Below, piece by piece: positions 57,052-64,000 of a stretch of DNA of 64,000 bases. Source of the DNA: Planctomycetaceae bacterium. Lineage in GTDB: Bacteria; Planctomycetota; Planctomycetia; Planctomycetales; Planctomycetaceae. A model generated the notes under the pieces. That model was not told the DNA's origin and searched no databases. It worked only from the letters and a program-made list of their open reading frames with translations. Where the stretch lies: positions 1-64,000 of the forward strand of contig JAKFUG010000002.1 in the NCBI GenBank assembly GCA_021732785.1. The letters are read 5' to 3'. A program made the position numbers and the translations under genes. Position 1 is the first letter of the stretch, and every line of letters starts with the position of its first letter.

Positions 57052-58845
57052 TCATTCGGCATCGCTGCGGACACTGAATTCGAGCTTCCAGCGACCATTG
57101 CCGCGCGTGCTGACGCACCAGAGTTCCAGCGTGCCCAACTCGGTGATGTGCGTGTGAAACGTGACCGGGACGTAATGATCCTCGGTGGAATCATCCAGCG
57201 GCAACGTCGCCTCGAGGGAGTCGGTCTCGGCGAGTTCTTCCGCGGTCCATGCCGTCAGTCGCGACCCCGGTTGATCTTCTTTGCGGACGGCGGAACTGAA
57301 GAACCGGAAGTGGGCCGGCTGTCCGACAATCAGTCCGATGGCATCGGACGGGACATCGAGTTCGGTCCCTTCTTCCATTCCGAACGGGACAACGCAAAGG
57401 GCGCGCAGCGGGCGCGGTGCTCCGGGAATGGCCAGCCCCGCGGTTTCGATCCCCACGTAGTAAGAACGGGCTGTACCGCCACGGATGCGGACACCGCCGG
57501 ACATCTTCGCCCAACCGTAGTATGCAGCGCCGCGAGCCACGGCGTGATCGAGATCGTGCGTGCCATCGAGCCGTTTCGGCGGCGGCGCATCGGGGAACCA
57601 GCCTTGCAGCGATTCCATCAACCGCGACCGCAGGGCTTCGGCTTTGAAAACGCCGCCGTTAAACAGCACATGCGTGGGGCAAACCGGTCCGCCCTCTTCG
57701 CTGCCGTGGCTTTGCAGGAAGGCTGCGACGTGCCGCGTGACCGCCGTGTCCGCTTCGTACGGCAAGCCGAGTTCCTGAAATCCGGACACGCGCGGCCGTT
57801 GCGGACGGTCGGTCACGGCACACGCCGGGAAAAAGCCGTTTGCCAGAAGTTCATGCACCGTCTTCTGGTCGACCTCGACCGTGACCGTGCCGCCGATCAG
57901 TTTGCTGCCGCGTCCCAAGACCGAAATCGGATGCTTCTTCGGTGCATCGGGTCCGAGCAACACTTCCTTCGCAGCCCGGCAGGAATGCCACAGTGACACC
58001 GATTGCCACGGATCGAGTTGCACGCCTTTCTTGGCGAACAACCCGGCAACGTGATGCGCGAGCAACAAATCCATGTTGTCGCCGCCGACGAGCAAATGGT
58101 TGCCGACAGCAATCCGGCGGAGCGTCAGTTCGCCCGTTTCTTCGGCGACACCGACGAGCGACAAGTCCGTGGTACCGCCACCGACGTCGCACACCAGCAG
58201 TGTCTCGCCGACCTTGAGCAGCTTCCGCCACTTCTCGCCGTACGTCGTCAGCCACGCATAAACGGCGGACTGCGGTTCTTCGAGGAGTACCAGCGACTGC
58301 GGCAAGCCCGCGGCCAGCGCCGCCTCGCGGGTGAGTTCCCGGGCACTGGCATCAAACGACGCCGGGACCGTTAACACGACGTGTTGGTCACCAATCGGCG
58401 CATTCGGAAACGCATTCGCCCAGCAGGCGACGAGGTGTTCGAGATACCGCCGCGATGCCGTGACCGGTGAAACTTTCGGGATGTCTTCGCCCGCTCCCCA
58501 CGGCAGGATGGCCTGGTGGCGATCCACCCGGCTGTGACAAAGCCAGGACTTCGCCGCGCCGACGGTCCGTTCGGGCAGGTCGGCGGATTGCCTCCGGGCG
58601 AACTCGCCGACGGCGTAGTCTCGCTGCCTGGCCCACGGCACATCATACGCCCCGGTGGCCGCCTCTCCCTTATTGCCGAGGTACAAGAAAGATGGCAGCA
58701 ACGTCCGCGGTTCGACCGTTCCCGGAGCGACGAGTTGTGGAACTGTCAGCAGTTGGACTTCGGGCTTTTCGGTTCCGAGCGGCGCGTACGCCAGCGCCGA
58801 GTTCGTCGTTCCGAGATCGATTCCAATGACGTACTGCGCGGGCAT
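57052..58845 (-). CDS. Hsp70-family protein (YegD/DnaK-like)
   Basis: 597 residues. N-terminal actin-like ATPase: phosphate-1 motif GIDLGTTNSALAYA, phosphate-2 motif CDVGGGTTDLSLVG, adenosine motif LFNGGVFKAEALRSRL. The C-terminal part is a beta-rich domain (GTELDVPSDAIGLIVGQPAH; VTFHTHITELGTLELWCV), much shorter than the DnaK substrate-binding and lid domains and without EEVD. Such divergent Hsp70s are common in planctomycetes, usually beside DUF-containing partners; here the neighbours are unrelated. Client is unknown. Confidence 0.92.
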   Translation of the reverse strand: MPAQYVIGIDLGTTNSALAYAPLGTEKPEVQLLTVPQLVAPGTVEPRTLLPSFLYLGNKGEAATGAYDVPWARQRDYAVGEFARRQSADLPERTVGAAKSWLCHSRVDRHQAILPWGAGEDIPKVSPVTASRRYLEHLVACWANAFPNAPIGDQHVVLTVPASFDASARELTREAALAAGLPQSLVLLEEPQSAVYAWLTTYGEKWRKLLKVGETLLVCDVGGGTTDLSLVGVAEETGELTLRRIAVGNHLLVGGDNMDLLLAHHVAGLFAKKGVQLDPWQSVSLWHSCRAAKEVLLGPDAPKKHPISVLGRGSKLIGGTVTVEVDQKTVHELLANGFFPACAVTDRPQRPRVSGFQELGLPYEADTAVTRHVAAFLQSHGSEEGGPVCPTHVLFNGGVFKAEALRSRLMESLQGWFPDAPPPKRLDGTHDLDHAVARGAAYYGWAKMSGGVRIRGGTARSYYVGIETAGLAIPGAPRPLRALCVVPFGMEEGTELDVPSDAIGLIVGQPAHFRFFSSAVRKEDQPGSRLTAWTAEELAETDSLEATLPLDDSTEDHYVPVTFHTHITELGTLELWCVSTRGNGRWKLEFSVRSDAE

Positions 58846-58861
58846 GCAAGGCTTTCGGGGG

Positions 58862-58892
58862 AGTCAAGAGCTAAGAGACAAGGTCAGGAGCC
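58862..58892. repeat. degenerate heptamer run (gtcaaga/gctaaga)
   Basis: Short run gtcaaga, gctaaga, gacaagg, tcaggag next to the Hsp70 start. No inverse arm was seen. Confidence 0.45.
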
Positions 58893-58931
58893 AGCTGCGC
58901 GCTTTGCCAGATGCCAGCGACGACAATCCTG

Positions 58932-59906
58932 CTATTTCGGCAATTCGGGCTTTTCGATGTTCGGGTAACTCGCGCTCGCCAGGCCTTCTTTCATGAACGT
59001 CACCAGATCGGCTTCGTCTTCTTTGCTGATTTTCAACGCGAAAATCTCTTCGTCCTGCGTGGGGTTATTATTGCCCCCCTTCACATAGTGCGCGACGACT
59101 TCCTCCAGGGTCTTCAGGCTGCCGTTGTGCATGTACGGAGCGGTCCGAGCGATTTCCCGCAGCGTCGGCGTCTTCATCGCCCCTTTATCGCCCGTCATTT
59201 TGCTGATGACGAACCGGCCTTCATCCGCCGAATCGAGGCCGATGTTGTGGAACGCGCTGTCGCTGAAATTCGGCCCGGAATGGCACGCGCTGCAATTCGC
59301 TTTGCCGAAGAACAGCTTCATGCCGCGCTGAGCCGCTTCGCTGAGCGCGGCCTTATCGCCCGCTTTGAATTTGTCGTACGGGGCATCCCCGGAGAGGACC
59401 GTCCGTTCAAACGCGGCAATTGCCCTGGCGACCCCGACTTCGGTGACATCGGTTCCGAACACCTTCTGGAACTGTTCTTTGTAACCGGCGATTTTGTTGA
59501 GTTTCGGGATGACTTCCTCCAGCGTCATCTTCATTTCGATGGGGTTCTGAATCGGTCCCAGCGCCTGATCTTCCAACGTCTTTGCGCGGCCGTCCCAGAA
59601 TTGCAGTTTGTAGTACGCGGAATTGATCACCGTGGGCGAATTGCGGCCCCCCTTCAGACCGCCGACGCCCGTCGCAAACTGATCGCCGTTGCTCCAGCCC
59701 TTCGCGGGATCGTGGCATGAGGCACACGAAATCGTGTCGTCCCCCGACAGCCGCGGGTCAAAATACAATTGCTTTCCGAGCGCGATTTTCTCCGGCGTCG
59801 TTGGGTTATCGGCCGGATGCACCACCGCCGGCAATCCCGCGGGCTCAGCGGCCAACATCAAAGAAACCGGCAGACAGAACGAAACGCACAGTAACGATCG
59901 AAGCAT
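58932..59906 (-). CDS. dihaem cytochrome c peroxidase (MauG/CCP family)
   Basis: 324 residues from ATG 59906 (gaggtg upstream). Signal peptide (residues 1-20) then two c-type haem sites: CASCHDP (C61) and CSACHSGP (about 205). The GLKGGRNSPTVINSAYY, KTPTLREIARTAPYMHNG and periplasmic layout fit bacterial cytochrome c peroxidases that reduce H2O2 with electrons from small cytochromes, or MauG-like oxidases. It is close to the large CxxCH dehydrogenase, but no operon link is seen. Confidence 0.94.
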   Translation of the reverse strand: MLRSLLCVSFCLPVSLMLAAEPAGLPAVVHPADNPTTPEKIALGKQLYFDPRLSGDDTISCASCHDPAKGWSNGDQFATGVGGLKGGRNSPTVINSAYYKLQFWDGRAKTLEDQALGPIQNPIEMKMTLEEVIPKLNKIAGYKEQFQKVFGTDVTEVGVARAIAAFERTVLSGDAPYDKFKAGDKAALSEAAQRGMKLFFGKANCSACHSGPNFSDSAFHNIGLDSADEGRFVISKMTGDKGAMKTPTLREIARTAPYMHNGSLKTLEEVVAHYVKGGNNNPTQDEEIFALKISKEDEADLVTFMKEGLASASYPNIEKPELPK

Positions 59907-60028
59907 CGGGCACCTCTGCATAAGGGCTCGCGGGGGAGAGTCCAAGACGTCCCCTGATTATAGGAAAGGATCGCAAAGACGGCGACTGTGGGCGGTCCCG
60001 CGTCGTACATAACGCAAGAACACGAGAA

Positions 60029-60850
60029 TTACCCACGCAACCCCGCGGCGCGCATCAGGCGATTGGTAGCGGTGTACGCTTCTGTGACCCACGCCTCGAT
60101 CTTGCTCGGTTCGGGCGAGTATTCCAGTTCGATCGACACCGCTCCGTCGATGTTCAGCGCCGCAATTTCTTGCAGATACGGGGCGAAATCGACCACGCCG
60201 CGACCGGGGGGCAAGTCGCCGTGGACTTGACCGTCACAATCGGAAATGTGGACGTGGATCGCTCGGCCTTTCAGCCGCCGGATTTCCGCCGGAGCCACTT
60301 TCGCGAGGCAAAGATGCGAGACATCAATGTTCGCGGCGACCGCCGGGTGAGCCACGTCATCGAGAAATCGCACCATGTTGTCGACGTTATTCAGCAGCGA
60401 TAACGGGAACGGTTCCAGTTCCAGCGCGATCTGCAATCCCAACTCCGCGGCGTAATCACCGAGCCGCCGACAACTTTCGACAGCGAGCCGCCATTGATGC
60501 ACCGGCGGGATCACCTCACGATTCCAGATGTATTCGCCGAGCACCAGCAACAGATTGCGACCGCCGAATTCGTACACCATGTCGAGATACTGAGCACAGC
60601 GATCGATGTGAAAACGCTGCACGCTCGGATTGAAATCAATCAGCCCGGTGGCCACACAACAGACTGACACAATCGGCAACTGCAACCGCTCACACTCGCG
60701 GCGAATCAGTTGCCGTTCCTGAATCGAGATGTCGAGCGGGTCGGCGAAGATGTCGACCGTGTCGAAGCCGAGTGCCTTCGTTTTCTGCAGCCCCCACACC
60801 GTTTCCCGCCCGGATTGGGCCCAGGCCGAGTTGATCAATCCCAGTTGCAT
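60029..60850 (-). CDS. sugar phosphate isomerase/epimerase (xylose-isomerase-like barrel)
   Basis: 273 residues from ATG 60850 (MQLGLINSAW); the 59 upstream in-frame codons overlap a zinc-ribbon gene and are rejected. TIM barrel of the AP_endonuc_2/hydroxypyruvate-isomerase type with metal ligands in ALELEPFPLSLLNNV, ANIDVSHLCLAK, IHVHISDCDGQVHGD and VSIELEYSPEP. It interconverts ketoses or acts on sugar acids; the substrate is unclear. It could serve sugar degradation with the neighbouring dehydrogenases. Confidence 0.9.
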   Translation of the reverse strand: MQLGLINSAWAQSGRETVWGLQKTKALGFDTVDIFADPLDISIQERQLIRRECERLQLPIVSVCCVATGLIDFNPSVQRFHIDRCAQYLDMVYEFGGRNLLLVLGEYIWNREVIPPVHQWRLAVESCRRLGDYAAELGLQIALELEPFPLSLLNNVDNMVRFLDDVAHPAVAANIDVSHLCLAKVAPAEIRRLKGRAIHVHISDCDGQVHGDLPPGRGVVDFAPYLQEIAALNIDGAVSIELEYSPEPSKIEAWVTEAYTATNRLMRAAGLRG

Positions 60851-60957
60851 ACCCGCTGCTCCCTCACGCGCCGCTGTTCTTTTCGGCGGGTAATGTAATC
60901 GGTTCCGGTGTCGCGCTGAAAGCCAGCCCCGCCGTGAAGGGGATCCGCCAACGATTT

Positions 60958-61269
60958 TCAGTATTGATGCATGCAGCTCGGACAAAACGCGTTGATTGCC
61001 GAGTGGGTGCATCCGCATTTCGGACACTGCTTCTGTTTCCGGGCGGCGATCAATTCCTGATTCAGACGCTCACTCTCTTCCGCATCCTGAGCCGCGGCCG
61101 TAGTTCGCGGAATCAGCAGACTTACCACCAGGCCACACGGCCCGAGAAACACGCCCACCATCGCTCCCACCAAGGGGCGATACCCCTTTTTGGCAAAGAT
61201 GTACGCCCCGGCGAAACCGAACACAATCCAGCCGATAATTGGGAGAGGGGACACGTAAAATCTCGACAA
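60958..61269 (-). CDS. small membrane protein with C-terminal zinc ribbon
   Basis: About 103 residues. Two membrane helices (IIGWIVFGFAGAYIFAK and LVGAMVGVFLGPCGLVVSLL) are followed by a charged linker and a zinc ribbon CPKCGCTHSAINAFCPSCM (two CxxC pairs). The start is uncertain: TTG 61269 or the GTG five codons later. It belongs to the broad zinc-ribbon membrane group common in planctomycetes. Function is unknown. Confidence 0.7.
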   Translation of the reverse strand: MSRFYVSPLPIIGWIVFGFAGAYIFAKKGYRPLVGAMVGVFLGPCGLVVSLLIPRTTAAAQDAEESERLNQELIAARKQKQCPKCGCTHSAINAFCPSCMHQY

Positions 61270-61417
61270 GATGGATGAAGAACGGACTCACGAAACGTCG
61301 CTGGCGACATCCCGGTATCCAGACATGCTGCGAACATGATATCAGCGACTCCCGCCGATTGTGTCTCGAAAAGATCGATTCGGCGATCCATAATACGAGC
61401 GGGAGAAAAGCCGCAAC

Positions 61418-61927
61418 ATGACAACAACCTGTTACACCTCGATTGAGAGTCCCCTGGGTCGCATTTTCGTCCAGGGCGACGGGCAATTCGTCACCGGCCT
61501 GTATATGCCCGATCACAAGGGATGGTCGGGACCGGATCCCGCATGGCGTGTCTCCGACGCGGCTTTCCGCACGGTGCGCGAACAACTTGCCGAATACTTT
61601 GCGGGCGACCGGCAACAGTTCGACGTCCCGCTCGATCTGGAAGGGACGCCGTTTCAACAACGCGTGTGGCAGGAGCTGATGGAGATCCCCTTCGGCACAA
61701 CGATCACGTATGGCCAACTCGCCGAACGCCTGGGGCAACCCACCGCCTCCCGCGCCGTAGGAAATGCCAACGGTCGCAATCCCATCTCAATTCTCATTCC
61801 CTGCCATCGCGTGGTTGGCAGGAATGGAAACCTCACGGGTTACGCCGGCGGGGTCAGCAAGAAGGAGTGGCTGCTCGCCATGGAACGCCGCAGTTCTGCG
61901 GCCCTCGTTTTGTCGGGCGCGTCATGA
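61418..61927 (+). CDS. ogt: methylated-DNA--protein-cysteine methyltransferase
   Basis: 169 residues. Removes O6-alkyl groups from guanine by irreversible transfer to its own Cys. Active-site motif LIPCHRVVGRNG has C129 in PCHRV, preceded by the helix-turn-helix region YGQLAERLGQPTASRAVGNANG and followed by YAGGVSKKEWLLAMER. The length and lack of an Ada-type regulatory domain indicate the Ogt form. It is divergent from the zinc-ribbon gene. Confidence 0.97.
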   Translation: MTTTCYTSIESPLGRIFVQGDGQFVTGLYMPDHKGWSGPDPAWRVSDAAFRTVREQLAEYFAGDRQQFDVPLDLEGTPFQQRVWQELMEIPFGTTITYGQLAERLGQPTASRAVGNANGRNPISILIPCHRVVGRNGNLTGYAGGVSKKEWLLAMERRSSAALVLSGAS

Positions 61928-61971
61928 CACACCCGACAAAACCGGTCCTGTGATTCTCGAATCACCGCGGC

Positions 61972-62982
61972 CTAAAAATCGGCGTCCAGCACGATGCGAT
62001 ACCGGGCTTTTCCGGCTTCCAGACGTTCAAACGCCTCGTTGATCTGGCTCATGGGATAGTGCTCGGTCTGCGGGGTGACATTGTGACGCGCCGCGAATTC
62101 CAGCATCGTTTCCATCGCCACCGGCGACCCCGTCGGCGATCCTGAGACCGATTTCTGGCCGAAGATCATTGCAATCGCCGAAATGGGAATCGGCTGCAAG
62201 ACGGCACCGACGACGTGCATGCGCCCATTCGGCCCGAGCGTTGCCATCAACACTTCCCAGTCGAGCGGGACATTCGCGGTGATGATCAGCAGATCCAGCG
62301 AACCGGCCAACATCTTTATGGCGGCCGAATTGCGGCTGGAAACCACGCGGTGTGCGCCGAAACCACGGGCTTCCTCGAATTTGTTTTCGCTGGATGTGAA
62401 CGCCGTCACTTCGCAACCGTACGCCGCGGCGAACTTCACGCCCATGTGACCCAGGCCGCCGATCCCCACGATGCCCACGCGGCTCGTTGGCTTGGCATAC
62501 ATCGCCAGGGGATTGAACACCGTGATGCCGCCGCACAGCAGTGGACCGGCCTCGGCGGTGTTGAGTTTTTCGGGCAAGGGAATCGTCCAAGCCCAGTGAG
62601 AACGGACCCGTTGGGCAAACCCGCCGCGGTGACCGACAATCGTCGGCTGTGCTTGCGAACAGAGGTGGTGATCCCCCGACTTGCACGGCCGACAGTGCAT
62701 GCAACTTCCAGAGTTCCAGCCGATCCCCACATACTGGCCGACCTTCAACCCCTTGGCCGCCGACCCGACTTCCACTACGCGCCCAATGACTTCATGCCCC
62801 AACACGGCCGGATACTGCGACATCGCCCATTCGTCATTCAGCACCGACAGGTCGGAATGGCACAGCCCGCAGTGTTCGACCTGCACTTCCACCTCTTCCG
62901 GACCCAACGGGCCAAGGTCGATCTGCTTCCGAACCAGCTTCTGCTTCGCCGCCGGGGCGACCCACGCATCAATCACCGACAT
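61972..62982 (-). CDS. zinc-dependent NAD(P)-alcohol dehydrogenase
   Basis: 336 residues from ATG 62982 (the 13 upstream codons are not conserved). Medium-chain dehydrogenase fold: catalytic zinc ligands in HCGLCHSDLSVL and GHEVIGRV; structural zinc Cys in CMHCRPCKSGDHHLC; Rossmann GIGGLGHMGVKFAAAYG. It resembles the YahK/cinnamyl-alcohol-dehydrogenase group, usually NADPH-dependent aldehyde reductases. It could reduce sugar-derived aldehydes such as lactaldehyde, but it is far from the BMC locus. Confidence 0.94.
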   Translation of the reverse strand: MSVIDAWVAPAAKQKLVRKQIDLGPLGPEEVEVQVEHCGLCHSDLSVLNDEWAMSQYPAVLGHEVIGRVVEVGSAAKGLKVGQYVGIGWNSGSCMHCRPCKSGDHHLCSQAQPTIVGHRGGFAQRVRSHWAWTIPLPEKLNTAEAGPLLCGGITVFNPLAMYAKPTSRVGIVGIGGLGHMGVKFAAAYGCEVTAFTSSENKFEEARGFGAHRVVSSRNSAAIKMLAGSLDLLIITANVPLDWEVLMATLGPNGRMHVVGAVLQPIPISAIAMIFGQKSVSGSPTGSPVAMETMLEFAARHNVTPQTEHYPMSQINEAFERLEAGKARYRIVLDADF

Positions 62983-63365
62983 CACAATGCTCCGGAATAA
63001 GGTTCGTCGTCGACATCCCACTTCACCGAGTCTGCGAGGCGAACCAGATTATAGCAACCGGCAAGAAGAGCGCCTTGGGGGGCTCCGATGCGAAGCCATC
63101 TGAGGCAGCGCAGCGGCAAAGAGGGCATGCAGAAAACGTCGGATGGAGTAGCAGGCTCCAAACATGAGTTGGGCGATGGTCCTCATGACCTCTATGCGGC
63201 GACGCCGCCCCAGATTGCCGGGGGTAATCCGAGCCAACCGTTGCTCTGGGGTAGCCGGGGGAAATCACAAGGGATTTGCGGATGGGGTGACTGGCGCCGG
63301 AGTTCGCGACGCCCCAGATGAAGTGGGCCACCGTTCCCGCGCATAACAAAGCCCACCCTGCGAAG
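62983..63365. other. gene-free stretch
   Basis: 383 bases between the alcohol dehydrogenase start and the broken vapC. A minus-strand reading frame (to 63469) spans it but is Ser/Pro/His/Arg-rich, has no family likeness, and runs across the vapC remnant in another frame, so it is not called. Nothing else is recognisable. Confidence 0.5.
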
Positions 63366-63565
63366 CTACGGTTGTCGCCAATCGACGGTGACAAGTCCGG
63401 GAATCCAGGCGAAGTGACGCAGGTTCCCCGTGACCAACATCCGTTGGTGTGCCACGGCGGTTGCCGCAATCACCAGATCGGCATCATGGTGGGGGGTGGC
63501 CCTTCTGACGGGCGAATGCCCAGAGATCGGAAGCCCGATCCCAAATGACGTCGGTCACCGGAAAA
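63366..63565 (-). pseudogene. vapC-type PIN-domain toxin, 3' fragment broken by an IS
   Basis: Two frames give a VapC C-terminal half. The upstream frame reads VTDVIWDRASDLWAFARQKG, then, after a one-base shift near 63485, DADLVIAATAVAHQRMLVTG and NLRHFAWIPGLVTVDWRQP up to TAG at 63366. The pattern DADL-IAA and TGN-RHF carries the third and fourth PIN acidic positions. The 5' part is missing; the transposase stop at 63577 lies directly before the homology, so the gene was cut by the insertion and later frameshifted. Confidence 0.75.
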
Positions 63566-63576
63566 ATCAGGGTGAT

Positions 63577-64000
63577 TCAGTTTGTCATCATGCCCAGGAG
63601 GGGCAGGAGGCGTTGGGGATTCCAGGCAAAAGTTCGTCGTGCGGCGGCGAGATTTTGGTGGTTGTTCAGTCGACAGACCGCGATGGCCGTGTTCCGTACG
63701 GTGGCCAGTTGTTGCGGGCCGTGGCCGGTGCGGATCCGGCATGCATCCTCATGAAAGGTGACGTCACGGACGTAGTGCAACTGGTTTTTGATCTTCCAGT
63801 GGGCCCGCACATGCGCGGCGACTTGCTGCGCATCGGCTTGGTCGCGTGACAGCGAAGTGATGCCGTAGACGGTTTCGCGCGTGGTCTTCAGTTCGCCGGT
63901 GACGGAGTCGCGTTGTTGTCGCTGGCGGACGAGACGAAAGACCTGGCGGACACTGGACCAACCGAGTGTCGCCAGGTGCGTCTGGAGCGCGATCGAGCTC
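63577..64000 (-). mobile_element. ISAs1-family transposase, C-terminal part (continues past window)
   Basis: An open frame runs from the window edge to TGA 63577: about 140 residues including VYGITSLSRDQADAQQV, VRAHWKIKNQLHYVRDVTFH and CRIRTGHGPQQLATVRNTAI. The HW-x-I-x-NQLHYVRDVTF-x-ED signature is characteristic of ISAs1-family transposases (the DDE Glu region). The 5' end and the left inverted repeat lie beyond the window. The element's right end is near 63566-63576. It is inserted in a vapC gene. Confidence 0.85.

Noticed and set aside
57049-57054. Stop codons of the TPR and Hsp70 genes abutting with no gap
   Set aside because: Tight convergent ends are common in compact genomes and show nothing special here.
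63023-63469. 148-residue minus-strand frame
   Set aside because: It crosses the vapC remnant in the wrong frame and has no family likeness.

Overview
This 64 kb window looks like a chromosomal segment of a planctomycete. The evidence is high-GC coding sequence, a DUF1559-type prepilin-like protein, a very large PVC-type haem-binding CxxCH dehydrogenase, a Planctomycetes/Verrucomicrobia-type bacterial microcompartment (BMC) locus, and many intergenic perfect palindromes. No rRNA, tRNA or CRISPR array was recognised. All assignments rest on reading the sequence and on family knowledge; no database search was run.

Layout. 0.2-12.4 kb, mostly plus strand: aminotransferase, glycosyltransferase, chorismate synthase (aroC), YjbQ-family protein, M3 oligopeptidase, two paralogous exported proteins with a secretin-like tail, an SH3-domain exported protein, and an SDR-SCP2 fusion. 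12.5-20 kb, minus strand: HEAT-repeat protein with a degenerate receiver domain, lysA, a small HEPN gene pair, a transglutaminase-like lipoprotein, kdsA. 20-25.7 kb, plus strand: membrane protein, histidine kinase, NtrC-type regulator, DUF1559 protein. 25.7-34.3 kb: XdhC-family protein, a WD40 plus Gfo/Idh/MocA fusion, TPR lipoprotein, PIN-TRAM membrane protein, His-rich lipoprotein, histidine kinase.

34.4-47.9 kb is the BMC region, almost entirely minus strand. Read 5' to 3' from the high-coordinate end it holds a DeoR-type regulator, PduL, two BMC-H shell proteins (one with a basic Ala/Pro/Lys/Arg tail), acetate kinase, BMC-P, a small membrane protein, CoA-acylating aldehyde dehydrogenase, BMC-P, an RpiB-like pseudo-enzyme, BMC-P, a class II sugar-phosphate aldolase, DUF4058, a malate/lactate dehydrogenase, and farther down a putative TIM-barrel aldolase. 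Inferred pathway: deoxysugar phosphate (fuculose-1-P or rhamnulose-1-P) is cleaved to DHAP and lactaldehyde; the aldehyde is oxidised to acyl-CoA; PduL makes acyl-phosphate and the kinase makes ATP, with the dehydrogenase balancing NADH. Four enzymes carry matching amphipathic encapsulation-type helices.

The most unusual structure lies in the spacers of the BMC operon. Three small four-helix-bundle (S23/IVS-type) genes each sit between inverted arms made of heptanucleotide repeats. The heptamer differs at each site, and empty hairpins of the same design occur elsewhere. A second repeat family, a perfect palindrome, has entered two protein-coding genes in the same reading frame, giving the peptide APRLL(P/R)SSRGA.

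48-64 kb: purN, an exported protein, the CxxCH dehydrogenase, an MBOAT/SGNH acyltransferase pair, TPR lipoprotein, Hsp70-like protein, cytochrome c peroxidase, sugar isomerase, ogt, a zinc alcohol dehydrogenase, and at the right edge an ISAs1-family transposase (cut by the window) inserted into a broken vapC.
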